From positions 21,777 to 85,776 of the forward strand of contig JAKQWO010000021.1 in the NCBI GenBank assembly GCA_029561955.1: 64,000 nt of DNA, written 5' to 3'. The position numbers were made by a program, and so were the translations under genes. This document shows, piece by piece, positions 16,729 through 25,527 of the stretch (positions are counted from its first letter, which is position 1; each line of letters starts with the position of its first letter). This stretch comes from Candidatus Cloacimonadota bacterium. Lineage in GTDB: Bacteria; Cloacimonadota; Cloacimonadia; Cloacimonadales; Cloacimonadaceae. Under the pieces are notes generated by a model. It saw only the letters and a list, made by a program, of their open reading frames with translations. It was not told where the DNA came from and ran no database searches.

Positions 16729-19700
16729 TTAGTATTCAAATAGTGCCTTTATGTCTTCGGTGCTGAGCGAACTGAGCACCTGTCTGTCACCGGAAACGAT
16801 GCTTTCAAACATGGCAAGCTTGTTCTGCTGCAGCGCCACGATCTTCTCTTCCACCGTGCCTTTGGAGATGAGCCTAACTACCTGCACTTTATTGGTTTGG
16901 CCAATGCGGTGAGCGCGGTCTATCGCCTGGTTTTCCACCATGGGATTCCACCAGGGATCAAAGAGGATCACGGTATCCGCCACGGTGAGGTTGAGGCCGG
17001 TGCCGCCCGCTTTGAGGCTGATCAGGAAGATGCGTTTATCCGGATTGTGCTCAAATTCATTCACTACCTGCATGCGGTTTTTGGTGCGTCCATCAAGGTA
17101 GCAGTAATCCCAGCCGCAATCTTCGATAGCCCGGCGGATGATGGTGAGCATCTGCACAAATTGCGAGAAAACCAACACTTTGTGACCGCCTTCCAAGGAT
17201 TCCTCCAACAGGTGCAAGAGCTGTTCCAGCTTGGAACTGGAGGCTGGTTCCGGCTTGATGTCCGGATTGATCAGGTGAGGATGGTTGCAGATCTGGCGCA
17301 GCTTGGTGAGCGCAGAAAGGATGTGCATATAGCTGATGGCGCCGCTGCTTTCTGCGGGGAAGAGCTGCTTCTTGACGTTTTCCAGCACCTGTAGATAGGC
17401 CTTTTCCTGCACCGTGCCCAGCTTGCACCAGGAGATCTGTTCCTGTTTATCCGGCAGCTCCAAGAGCACTTCCTTCTTGATCCTGCGCAGGATGAAGGGT
17501 GCCACCATGCGCTGCAGACGCTGTTGTGCCAGCTCTTGGTCTTCCGCCTTTTCGTAGGTGTCTTTAAAGCTTTTCAGGTTTCTGAGGTAGCCCGGCATGA
17601 GGAAGTCAAAGAGGCTCCAAAGCTCGGTGAGCCTGTTCTCCATCGGCGTTCCGGAGAGAGCCAAGCGGTTTTCACTCTTCAGCTTCTTGATGGCTGCGGT
17701 GCGTTGTGCGGAGGTGTTTTTGATGTTTTGCGCTTCGTCTAAGACGATGTAGTAAAAATTGAAATCCTTGAGCAGTTCAAGATCGTTTAAAACGAGGCTA
17801 TAAGAGATGAGCAGCAGCTTTACGTTGGGCTGGCTGAGCAGCTCCTCGCGGGTGAGTTTGTCGCCTTCCACCACCAGATGCGGGATGTTGGTGTGAAACT
17901 TGTCGATCTCCGCCACCCAGTTGTAGAGCAGGGTTTTGGGACAGATAAGCAGTGAGATTCGGCCTTCAGGGGTGGCTTGCAACACGCTGAGTGCCTGGAT
18001 GGTCTTTCCCAAGCCCATTTCGTCTGCCAAAATGCCGTTGAGCCCATAATGACTGAGCATCTGTAGCCAGGCCACGCCTGCTTTTTGATAGCCGCGCAAG
18101 ATGCTTTGCAGGTTTGCAGTCAAGACAGCCGGCTGGCCCAAGTGACGCCGCTGTAGATCGATAGAGAGCTGATTGAGCCATTCGTCCTGCATGAGCTGTA
18201 TGGCTGGGTTTTGCCGCATCAGCTTCTGATAGTAGGGCAGCTCGTTCAGCCGGGCAGAATAGACTCCGTCCTTATGCGCTTCACTGCGCTCGATCAGGCG
18301 CTGCGTCTCATCATAAATCTGAGGATTGCTGATGAAGATCAGGCGCCCGTCCTCGGTATGCAGAAACTCCTCTTGAGATTTGAAAAACTTCTGTAGCTCC
18401 TCATGCGTAAAGCTCAAGTCCTGATAGCTATAGCTCACGGTGTAGCTAAACCAATCCTGCTGTTCACCTTGGCGAGCTTCGATCACCACCCGCAGCGGCA
18501 CTTTTTGGACAAAGAGATGTCCCAGATCATCGGCAATGATCAGCTCCCAATCCTCATCTCCCATGGCAAAGACACGCTCCCGCAGCTTGGCTAACACATC
18601 CTCGCCGCTAAAGCTGATCTGTGAATACTGCTGCACCCTGTTTCTATCCGCATCAGGAAAGAGCTCCAAGAGCTTCTCCACAGCAGAAAAGACCCGTGGC
18701 GGCAGATAGAACCAGGCATTGCCACTCACGCCGTCCAGTTCGTAGTCACAGCGCACAAGCGAGCAGTTGAAGCGCGTCACGAAGAGCGGGATGGTGTGTC
18801 CGGTGGGATACTTGAGCGTTCCTTCGATCAGGTATATATCGTCCAAGCGCTTAAGCTCCAAGCGAACCTTGGGATCGTCATCCAGGATTTGCGGCAGAGC
18901 GATGTCAGGATCAAAATCCAGGTAGATATCCTGCTTTCTCAGCGCCTTATGCACTACCGTGCGGTAATAGACCAGGTCTTTTTGAGCGATGATCAGGTTG
19001 TGCCGCATCAGGTTAGCGATCACATCATCCGCCAAGGGTAGGTGCACCTGATAGACATCATTGCGGAAGAAAAGCCAAAGCGGAAAGCCCACCACGTAGG
19101 TAGAAAGCTCTTCCACGATCACTGGCTTGACCACAAAGTTGCTTCTGCCAGCTCTTTCGATGCGCAGGCTCATGGGATAGGGTCTACTATGGAAGAACAG
19201 CAGCTCACCGCTTTCTTTGATGCGCACGAAGTCTTCACATCTGGCGATATACTGCATCAGCTCAGGCAGCAAGACTTTATCCACAGAGAAAAACTTGTTT
19301 ACCGTGCTCTGAGCGGCTCGGTTTCTGCTCAGCCACAACAGAAGCTGAATCTTGGGTAGGCTGAGCGCATCCCGATTCTGGGCATATAAATCCATGTCCT
19401 TGTGTGGCTTCTCGGGTTCTTGCTTGAGTTGATTGATGAGCTGGTTGATGTTTAGAAAGGAGAAATCATTGTAGTAGAGCCGCACCTTATCCGCTTTGGG
19501 ATCGTAAAGCCCCTCCATATCCAGCTTGGCTTCCTTCAGCGACTTGCTCCAATTATCACTGGCTCTAAGGTCGTGGCGCACAAGTGTTTCCACGGCGGGA
19601 ACATCGAAGTCGTCCGTATTGAGGTGATGGTAGGCATAGCGCAGCACGGAGAGATAATGACGGCAATCCTCCGAAGTGCCGCATTCCGAGCAGTCATGCT

Positions 19701-19917
19701 CCAACACACGCTCAGCTTTGGGATCAAAAACCACGTCCAAACGATCAGAAAAATGGCTACGCATCGCCTCGATAGGGAAAAAGCGGATGTGATAGTTTCC
19801 CTTCTCATCCACCGAGTGCCAAAACTCCAAGTTTCCGGCTTCCAAGGCGATGATCGCATGATTGAAGTACCAAGACGTCGAGCGTTCATGGTAGTCCTTA
19901 CTGAAGAGTCGAGCCAT
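16729..19917 (-). CDS. SNF2-family helicase/ATPase with SWIM-like zinc finger
   Basis: A 1062-residue protein. A compact Cys/His cluster (Cys76, Cys79, Cys85, His87; CSECGTSEDCRHY) matches the SWIM-type N-terminus of bacterial SNF2 proteins. Residues ~100-580 are the bacterial SNF2 accessory region. The motor follows: Walker A DEMGLGKT with Lys638, Walker B DEAQ at 727-730, SGTPMENRLTELWSL, and the C-terminal helicase half with DGRTKNRMQ, SLKAGGTGLNL and DRAHRIGQ. Such proteins translocate on double-stranded DNA. Roles proposed in bacteria include transcription-complex remodelling; the target is not known here. A TTGACA lies about 50 bases upstream on the minus strand; the start codon has CGAGG in front. 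Confidence 0.93.
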   Translation of the reverse strand: MARLFSKDYHERSTSWYFNHAIIALEAGNLEFWHSVDEKGNYHIRFFPIEAMRSHFSDRLDVVFDPKAERVLEHDCSECGTSEDCRHYLSVLRYAYHHLNTDDFDVPAVETLVRHDLRASDNWSKSLKEAKLDMEGLYDPKADKVRLYYNDFSFLNINQLINQLKQEPEKPHKDMDLYAQNRDALSLPKIQLLLWLSRNRAAQSTVNKFFSVDKVLLPELMQYIARCEDFVRIKESGELLFFHSRPYPMSLRIERAGRSNFVVKPVIVEELSTYVVGFPLWLFFRNDVYQVHLPLADDVIANLMRHNLIIAQKDLVYYRTVVHKALRKQDIYLDFDPDIALPQILDDDPKVRLELKRLDDIYLIEGTLKYPTGHTIPLFVTRFNCSLVRCDYELDGVSGNAWFYLPPRVFSAVEKLLELFPDADRNRVQQYSQISFSGEDVLAKLRERVFAMGDEDWELIIADDLGHLFVQKVPLRVVIEARQGEQQDWFSYTVSYSYQDLSFTHEELQKFFKSQEEFLHTEDGRLIFISNPQIYDETQRLIERSEAHKDGVYSARLNELPYYQKLMRQNPAIQLMQDEWLNQLSIDLQRRHLGQPAVLTANLQSILRGYQKAGVAWLQMLSHYGLNGILADEMGLGKTIQALSVLQATPEGRISLLICPKTLLYNWVAEIDKFHTNIPHLVVEGDKLTREELLSQPNVKLLLISYSLVLNDLELLKDFNFYYIVLDEAQNIKNTSAQRTAAIKKLKSENRLALSGTPMENRLTELWSLFDFLMPGYLRNLKSFKDTYEKAEDQELAQQRLQRMVAPFILRRIKKEVLLELPDKQEQISWCKLGTVQEKAYLQVLENVKKQLFPAESSGAISYMHILSALTKLRQICNHPHLINPDIKPEPASSSKLEQLLHLLEESLEGGHKVLVFSQFVQMLTIIRRAIEDCGWDYCYLDGRTKNRMQVVNEFEHNPDKRIFLISLKAGGTGLNLTVADTVILFDPWWNPMVENQAIDRAHRIGQTNKVQVVRLISKGTVEEKIVALQQNKLAMFESIVSGDRQVLSSLSTEDIKALFEY

Positions 19918-19984
19918 TTTACCTCGTGTTATTTAGATAATTATTCACACCACTCACGGATTGGGATTTCTGTCAACTACAAAA

Positions 19985-20046
19985 AGTATAAAAATGAGCA
20001 AGCAGAAGCCCGAACTCACGTAATGAGTTGAAGTTCCGCTGCTTGC
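19985..20046 (-). terminator. Terminator of the deacetylase-methyltransferase gene
   Basis: An interrupted hairpin with outer stem GCAAGCAG (19998-20005) and CTGCTTGC (20039-20046) and inner stem AACTCA/TGAGTT. On the minus strand it is followed by TCATTTTTATAC. Confidence 0.75.
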
Positions 20047-20076
20047 AAATATCTCTATGAGTGGATTGGCTGCCCT

Positions 20077-21567
20077 TTAGACCCGTTCCATGGTCACAAA
20101 GTAGTCCCGATCACAATTCTTGATCTGATATTTCCAGCCCGGATAGCCAGAGAAGAGCTTGTGCACCTGAGCATCGCTGTATAAGTATAAGGGACATCTG
20201 AGCTTATATCTAAGCTTCCTCTGCCAGGCCAGGAAGCCATCGGATTTTGGGAAGCTGAACATCGCCTTTTCCTTTGTCAGCTCCAACGCCTTGGCAATCA
20301 CCAGCTCAGGCTCCTTGATGTAGTCCATAAATCCCATACAGATCATATAGTTGTACTGTTTGTCGTCCTTGTAGGTCAAAAAGTCTGCCACCTCAAAGCT
20401 GCATTGATCTTGCACCTGCGCCTTGGCCACGTTTTCCTTGGCCAAATCTATCATCAGTGGCGCAAAATCCAGACCGTGAATATGCCCCAAACCTTTCTGC
20501 GCCAGAGCCACCATATACTGTCCCGGCCCGCAACCCACATCCAGAGCCGTTTTATCCGCTCCAGCCTCGCAGGCATTGATCACATCCTGAAAGCGATAGA
20601 GCATGGCTTTACGAAAATGCTTGTTGATAAAGCGCCAGAAGGCATTGTTTTTGGAACCATAGATGGAATCGAAGCCCTCGGCATAGCCATCGAAGAAGCC
20701 GGCAGTCTTGTCCTCGCTGAATAGCTGCTCCTTGTCGGTTTCATATAAGTGCATGTATTCTCCGCAGGTTACGAAGCTGTTTTGCGAGAGGATAGCCCTG
20801 ATCTTGCTCTCCACGGTATCGAGGTTGACATAGGAGCGGAAGTAGTTGACCGGCTGCATCTTAAAGCGAGGATGCTTAGGGTCTATCTCACGGGGATGGA
20901 TGTAGAAAAGTGGCGTCTGATGCTGACTTTCCAGCCTGTCCACCATCTTCAGGATCAGTTTCTGCGGGAAAAGCCGCAAATATCCACCGCCGAAAAAGCA
21001 GATATTCTTGCCCATCACAGGCGTGACGGAGATGGGAATCTCAAACAGCTTACCATTGGTAGTCTTGATCCAATGGGGATTGAGCTCATCACTCTCGACT
21101 CCGCTGTCAAACCTGAGGCCGGGGAAGACGGAGGAATCATATTTAAAGCCCTGATCATAAAGCACATCCATCATCCAGTTCATATCTTCCGAGTGGGAAA
21201 AGCCCGGGCTGCGAAAGCCGATCACTTCCTTGCCACAGATGCCTTCCAAAAGCGCCTTGCTGGCGGCCACATCCTCGGCAAACTCTTCACGCGTCATCTC
21301 AGATACCTTTTTGTGATACATCCCATGTGAAGCCACTTCATGACCCCGAGCGTCGATCTCTTTGACCAGTTCGGGATGATGTTGAGCCACATAACCCAAG
21401 ATAAAAAACGTGGCTTTCACACCATAGTCATCCAAAATACGCAAGAGTTTTTGCGTGTTTTTCACCACCCGGTGATCCAGATCATCCCACTCTTCACGCG
21501 TGGGCACGTTCGGGCCTTCCACAGTGTGGAAATAGTCCTCTACATCAATTGTGAATATTGCTTTCAT
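20077..21567 (-). CDS. Fusion of NodB-type polysaccharide deacetylase and SAM-dependent methyltransferase
   Basis: A 496-residue protein with no signal peptide. Residues 1-270 are a polysaccharide deacetylase of the XrtA-associated/DUF3473 type: metal Asp in TIDVEDYF, ASHGMYHKK, GFRSPGFSHS and FYIHPREIDPKHPRF. Residues ~300-490 are a class I methyltransferase with motif I ALDVGCGPGQ near 340 and HIHGLDFAPLMI. The two activities would act on one saccharide or glycolipid product, inferred from the fusion only. The start ATG 21567 is preceded by AGGAGG. A TTGACG box in tandem unit 1 upstream could drive it. No other glycan genes are nearby, which is unusual for this family. Confidence 0.88.
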   Translation of the reverse strand: MKAIFTIDVEDYFHTVEGPNVPTREEWDDLDHRVVKNTQKLLRILDDYGVKATFFILGYVAQHHPELVKEIDARGHEVASHGMYHKKVSEMTREEFAEDVAASKALLEGICGKEVIGFRSPGFSHSEDMNWMMDVLYDQGFKYDSSVFPGLRFDSGVESDELNPHWIKTTNGKLFEIPISVTPVMGKNICFFGGGYLRLFPQKLILKMVDRLESQHQTPLFYIHPREIDPKHPRFKMQPVNYFRSYVNLDTVESKIRAILSQNSFVTCGEYMHLYETDKEQLFSEDKTAGFFDGYAEGFDSIYGSKNNAFWRFINKHFRKAMLYRFQDVINACEAGADKTALDVGCGPGQYMVALAQKGLGHIHGLDFAPLMIDLAKENVAKAQVQDQCSFEVADFLTYKDDKQYNYMICMGFMDYIKEPELVIAKALELTKEKAMFSFPKSDGFLAWQRKLRYKLRCPLYLYSDAQVHKLFSGYPGWKYQIKNCDRDYFVTMERV

Positions 21568-21670
21568 CTCTCAGACCTCCTGAGGCGTTATTTTAAATTA
21601 TAATAAGCGGATAGACACCGCAGGATAACGATGCTATCCACTCAGGCCACCCTAAACAAGTGCCCAAATA

Positions 21671-21743
21671 CGTCAATTCATTTTTAAAATGGAGAGACCG
21701 TCCATTTAAATGGCACCCTTGGTCGCGACCAAGCAGTCTCCCC
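21671..21743 (-). ncRNA. Tandem structured unit 1 (candidate small RNA or terminator-promoter element)
   Basis: Closing stem GGAGAGAC (21691-21698) with GTCTCCCC (21736-21743), one mismatch. The interior is made of two perfect palindromes, CCATTTAAATGG (21702-21713) and CTTGGTCGCGACCAAG (21718-21733). On the minus strand the stem is followed by ATTTTAAAA and TTGAC(G) (21676-21671). No coding potential. Confidence 0.5.
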
Positions 21744-21796
21744 ATATTTGATTAGCTACAATATGCTATGGTCAGGATCTACAGACAGCAAAAAAC

Positions 21797-21905
21797 GTCA
21801 ACGAAATTGTAAAAGAACGGGGAGCCCGTCAAAAGGAGAAGGCAACCTAACCGCAACTGTTGCACGATTAAGGTAATGAAAAGTGCCTATTAAACCGGGC
21901 TCCCC
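21797..21905 (-). ncRNA. Tandem structured unit 2
   Basis: A perfect 10-bp closing stem GGGGAGCCCG (21819-21828) with CGGGCTCCCC (21896-21905) encloses 67 unrelated bases. On the minus strand it is followed by GTTCTTTTACA and TTGAC(G) (21801-21796). Same plan as units 1 and 3. Confidence 0.5.
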
Positions 21906-21949
21906 TTCTTAGTTAGCCTCGGGGCCAAGTCTAAAACAAGGCAAAATAA

Positions 21950-22066
21950 GTCAACCAATTTGTGAAAAACGGGGAGACTGTATTAAGGAGCCAGGCCACC
22001 CCTCACGCCTGTATCACACGTAAGAGGCAATCATGAGGCCTTTTTTGTTAGAACCATTGTCTCCCC
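21950..22066 (-). ncRNA. Tandem structured unit 3, directly after the propeller gene
   Basis: Closing stem GGGGAGAC (21971-21978) with GTCTCCCC (22059-22066). The interior can form further hairpins, for example GGCCTCATGATTGCCTC-type pairing on the minus strand. It is followed on the minus strand by GTTTTTCAC and TTGAC(T) (21954-21949). It starts 15 bp after the stop codon of the 22082 gene, so it may end that transcript. Confidence 0.5.
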
Positions 22067-22081
22067 GCATATTCATAAAGT

Positions 22082-23320
22082 TTACATGACGATAAACTTA
22101 CCCGATTTGATTCGGTCTCTTTGTTGCACTTTATACAGATACATGCCCGAACTCAAGCCCTTGCCGGCCAAATCCAGCGACACATTGCCGCTCAGGCTCT
22201 CGGTTTCCAAGACCTTGCGTCCTTTGATGTCGTAGACGCTCACCTTCATGGTTGCTTTGGCCTCGCTTTCAAAGTTCAGGATGCCGTTTTTGAGCGCGGG
22301 ATTGGGATAGACGTTCATCTTCGGCTGCAGCACCAGGTCGTCATTGCTGGTGGGCGGGATGTAAAACTTCAGATCTGAACTCGCATGACCCAAGGTGTAT
22401 TGCGCTTTGGGAGTCAGGTCGTAGTTTCTCAGGTAGAGGATGGAGTTGTCTCCCCAATTCTGCTTGAGCAGCGCAATTTCCTCGCTGTTTCCATCCACGG
22501 TATAAGCGCCTGGCTGCAAGAGATTTGTGTAGCCATTGATCACCTGATAGCTATCCGCCATATACAGATAATAGCCCAATCCCAAACCGTTTCCGACCAG
22601 TGCTCTTTCATCGTCAGCGATCCAGATACCGCCCGGTTGACCGCCCAAGTCTACCGAGGCTTCGATCTGCAAAGTGGCAATGTCGATCACCTGCACTTTT
22701 CCAGCGATGTTACCCCAATTGCCCGTGCAGGATACATGAAGTTTATCCCCGTGCACGATCACAAATTGCGGATTTGTCCACAGGTCCATGGTGGTTTGCA
22801 GGCTGAAGTCGTTCAGATTGATCACACTGAGGCTGGAGCCGACAAAGTCGTTTTGATAGCCGCCGGTATTGGTGACGAAGAGGTAGTTCCCATCTGTCGC
22901 CAAGCCCTGTGGTGCAGAGCCCACGGTCAGAGAGGCTACCACACTGCCGCTTACCAAACTGATCTTGTAGACCTTATCCGAAAAAAGACCTGTCACATAG
23001 AGGTAGTCGCCTATTTTGAGGACGTCATAGGGATTTGAAGAGGCTTCCACGTTGATGTAGCGGATTTGGGCACCGGTGTGACGGTCGAGTTCCAAGATGG
23101 CGTTGTCTCCACTGCAAACCACCCAGATATGATCCTCATCGAGGTCCATCAGGTTGGCGGTGAGCCCCAATTGGGCAAAGTTGTTGTTCACTTCGTTTGT
23201 TTCGGTGTCGATCCGCGAAAGGGTGCGTGACTCCGAATTGATCACATAAATGTAGGCAGCAGCGAGCTGGAGCATCAAAAACATGCTCAACAGCGTGAGT
23301 AAAAGTCTTTTGTTTTTCAT
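22082..23320 (-). CDS. Exported YncE-like beta-propeller under cobalamin riboswitch control; BtuG-like B12-binding candidate
   Basis: 412 residues from ATG 23320 (AAGGAG 11 bases upstream). Longer in-frame starts lie within the riboswitch expression platform and are rejected. Residues 1-22 are a signal peptide (LLLTLLSMFLMLQLAAA). Residues ~25-330 are a seven-bladed-type propeller with YncE-like repeats (YIYVINSESRTLSRIDTETN; DYLYVTGLFSDKVYKI; LFVTNTGGYQ; KLHVSCTGNWG). The last ~75 residues are a FlgD-like sorting tail (MNVYPNPALKNG, VSVYDIKGRKV, GLSSGMYLYKV). In Bacteroides, surface propellers of this kind (BtuG) capture vitamin B12 before uptake. The riboswitch plus fold make that the best hypothesis, though no BtuB, BtuF or BtuCD gene is adjacent. 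Confidence 0.85.
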   Translation of the reverse strand: MKNKRLLLTLLSMFLMLQLAAAYIYVINSESRTLSRIDTETNEVNNNFAQLGLTANLMDLDEDHIWVVCSGDNAILELDRHTGAQIRYINVEASSNPYDVLKIGDYLYVTGLFSDKVYKISLVSGSVVASLTVGSAPQGLATDGNYLFVTNTGGYQNDFVGSSLSVINLNDFSLQTTMDLWTNPQFVIVHGDKLHVSCTGNWGNIAGKVQVIDIATLQIEASVDLGGQPGGIWIADDERALVGNGLGLGYYLYMADSYQVINGYTNLLQPGAYTVDGNSEEIALLKQNWGDNSILYLRNYDLTPKAQYTLGHASSDLKFYIPPTSNDDLVLQPKMNVYPNPALKNGILNFESEAKATMKVSVYDIKGRKVLETESLSGNVSLDLAGKGLSSGMYLYKVQQRDRIKSGKFIVM

Positions 23321-23375
23321 GACTTTAAGTTCTCCTTGAATTGTGTTTTTTCTCAGGGGAACTACTTCGCCTTCA

Positions 23376-23572
23376 GCCACATAAACCGTATGGCATCAGA
23401 AAGCTTTGGTGGCAGGTTTCCTGGCTCGCGACGGCCTTTTACCGACCCAGTCTTCCCAAACCTGAACAGCTCAGTGACAGGATCAAGCCCTGAAATGTCG
23501 CTTACAGTGGCGGTTACCGCTCTCGCTTCTCACGAGATTCCCTTTTACCTATTTAGTAGCACCAACTGTTTG
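23376..23572 (-). promoter_or_regulatory. Cobalamin (AdoCbl-type) riboswitch
   Basis: Read on the minus strand the aptamer has every consensus block in order: GGTGC (from 23564), AAAAGGGAA, GAGAGCGGTAACCGCCACTG, GGGAAG, and the B12 box GAGCCAGGAAACCTGCC at 23427-23411. A hairpin with loop CGGTTTA follows at 23394-23376. Its CGGTT is complementary to AACCG in loop L5, giving the expected kissing-loop expression platform about 55 bases before the start codon. It would repress the propeller gene when cobalamin is plentiful. Confidence 0.96.
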
Positions 23573-23578
23573 AATGCC

Positions 23579-23606
23579 ACTATAATAATGTCTGCAATGC
23601 TGTCAA
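23579..23606 (-). promoter_or_regulatory. Promoter of the riboswitch-propeller transcript
   Basis: On the minus strand TTGACA (23606-23601), a 16-bp spacer, then TATAGT (23584-23579). This places the transcript start at the first bases of the riboswitch, so the propeller gene is transcribed independently of the ABC transporter upstream. Confidence 0.75.
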
Positions 23607-23650
23607 TGAGAAAAGCTAAAAACACTCTTTTCTGGTTCGTGATGCCCCTT

Positions 23651-25318
23651 TTACTCGTTGAGCAGCTTCAGTTTTGCATCTTTGATCTGGTAAACCACGT
23701 CAGCGATCGCTCGCGTCTCCTGCTTGTGGGAAATGATGACCACGATCCGATCCGGTGCCAGTGTCTTAACTGTCTGGTAGATCAATTGTTCGCTATGTGG
23801 ATCCACGTTGGATACCGGCTCATCCAAGATCAGCAGCTTGGGATTTCTGAGTATGCAGCGAGCTAAAGCGATACGCTGTTTTTGCCCTGTGGAGAGCGTG
23901 ATGCCGTCGCCACCCAACTTGGTTTGATAGCCATCGGTCAGTTTGACGACAAACTCATCCACATAGGCACTTTTCGCCGCCTGCATCACCTCCTCCTCGC
24001 CGGCTTTCCTGTTGCCAAGCAGGATGTTGTTGTAGATGGTATCGTGCATCATGACGGGTTCTTGCTCCACGTAGGCGCTCTGTGCCCGGATGGATTCAAT
24101 CCTGCTATCCTCCATCTCGATCCCGTCAAAGGTGACCTTTCCGCTCTGAGGACGGTTTATCCCCAACAGAAGCGAGGCAATGGTGGTCTTGCCGCTTCCG
24201 GATGAGCCACTGAGCAGGTTAATCTTGCCCACCTCAAAATCCACGGATACATCATCCAGGATCACGCTATCCTCGCTGTAGGCAAAGCTCACGTTACAGA
24301 GCGAAACGCAGCTCTCAAAAGAGACGCTCTCTCTGGGCTCCAGAGCATACTCCGTGGGCGCATTCAGCATCTCGTTTATCCTGCCATAGACGGGCAAGTT
24401 TTTCTTGAAACTGATGATGCTCTCCACCAGTTCCAGAGCGGGTGCATTGAGGATCTCATAGTAGGCCAAAAAGGCAAACAGCGAGCCGATGGTAAACTTG
24501 CCCCGGATGATCCAGATACCGCCAATCAGCATGATCAGGGTGCGGCAGAAGGTCTGCAATCCGGAATTAACGAAGCTGCCGGCATAGTGCCAATTGAGCG
24601 ATTTACAGCCAAGCCGGTAGTATTTTCTGAAGCTGCTCACGATGGCTTGATTTATCCAGCGGTAGAGATTGAAGATCTTTACCATAAAGGTATGTTTGAT
24701 AGTGGATTGGATAGTACTGTTATGAACGGTATAAGTCTCGATGATCGGCTCTTGAAGACGCGCCAAAATCCTGCCAAAATATTGAGAAATAAAGATGTTG
24801 AGGCCGATGATAGCCAGCACCACCAGGCTCAGATACACATTCAAAACCAGGATGCACACCGTGCCAAAGATGATGAGGGTTGTATTTTGGATCATCCTGA
24901 TTGCGGTGGTGATAAAGGATTCATGAATGAAAAGCGTGTCTTGTATGGTCCGGTTGAAGAGGTATTCTTCCGTATACTGCTGAAATTTGAGCCAGGGCAT
25001 CCTGTGGATACGGGACACGACGTCCTTCCGCATCTTCATAATCACAATAAAATTGAGTTTCCAGAGGATGCGTCCATACCAGATAGGTATCAGTCTTACC
25101 AAAGCAGAAAGCAAAAAGTAAGCCACCAAAACCCAGATAACCATGGATATGGTATTGGAGGGCAGAGCTTTATCTATATAATACTTGGTGGTGTAGGGAA
25201 CGATGAGGCTCACCGCTGAGGAAAGCAGCATGAGCAACAACACAAAGACAACCTGCTTCCGGTACCGCCGGAAATACCTGTTGATTATGGAAAAAATGAG
25301 GCGAATATCCTTCTTCAT
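23651..25318 (-). CDS. ABC exporter, fused permease and ATPase
   Basis: 555 residues from ATG 25318 (GGGAG eight bases upstream; the TTG two codons earlier is too close to it). Residues ~15-300 hold six hydrophobic spans of an MsbA/type IV ABC exporter. The ATPase domain carries Walker A SGSSGSGKTT, the signature LSTGQKQRIALARC and Walker B KLLILDEPVSNVDP; the signature is a variant of LSGGQ (LSTGQ). It works as a dimer. Substrate unknown: no peptidase domain, immunity gene or substrate gene is next to it. It lies upstream of the riboswitch but has a separate transcript. Confidence 0.9.
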   Translation of the reverse strand: MKKDIRLIFSIINRYFRRYRKQVVFVLLLMLLSSAVSLIVPYTTKYYIDKALPSNTISMVIWVLVAYFLLSALVRLIPIWYGRILWKLNFIVIMKMRKDVVSRIHRMPWLKFQQYTEEYLFNRTIQDTLFIHESFITTAIRMIQNTTLIIFGTVCILVLNVYLSLVVLAIIGLNIFISQYFGRILARLQEPIIETYTVHNSTIQSTIKHTFMVKIFNLYRWINQAIVSSFRKYYRLGCKSLNWHYAGSFVNSGLQTFCRTLIMLIGGIWIIRGKFTIGSLFAFLAYYEILNAPALELVESIISFKKNLPVYGRINEMLNAPTEYALEPRESVSFESCVSLCNVSFAYSEDSVILDDVSVDFEVGKINLLSGSSGSGKTTIASLLLGINRPQSGKVTFDGIEMEDSRIESIRAQSAYVEQEPVMMHDTIYNNILLGNRKAGEEEVMQAAKSAYVDEFVVKLTDGYQTKLGGDGITLSTGQKQRIALARCILRNPKLLILDEPVSNVDPHSEQLIYQTVKTLAPDRIVVIISHKQETRAIADVVYQIKDAKLKLLNE

Positions 25319-25527
25319 AAGCAAATCTCCCGGAGCTATAGACGCTCCAAGTCCTTATTTCTCAGATTAGTAAGCTGCATTGTTCTCATCCTTGTTTCTT
25401 CAAAATCAGGTTTGGCGCAAGACCGACGGCATTGTTACCAAACATTGATTTTCTGTCAAATGGTATTTCAACTCAAGTGTTGCGATAGACTCTTTCTATA
25501 GAGGTTGAGTTTTTGCCTCACTACCTG

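Noticed and set aside
19277..19285. Perfect DnaA box TTATCCACA
   Set aside because: A single copy inside the SNF2 coding sequence; chance occurrence.
21671..22066. Integron attC array, CRISPR array or retron RNA as explanations for the three tandem units
   Set aside because: The units lack paired GTTRRRY/RYYYAAC core sites, have no identical repeats with spacers, and no integrase, Cas or reverse transcriptase gene is nearby.
23321..23380. N-terminal extension of the propeller protein
   Set aside because: It overlaps the riboswitch expression platform and would bury the signal peptide; ATG 23320 has the ribosome binding site.
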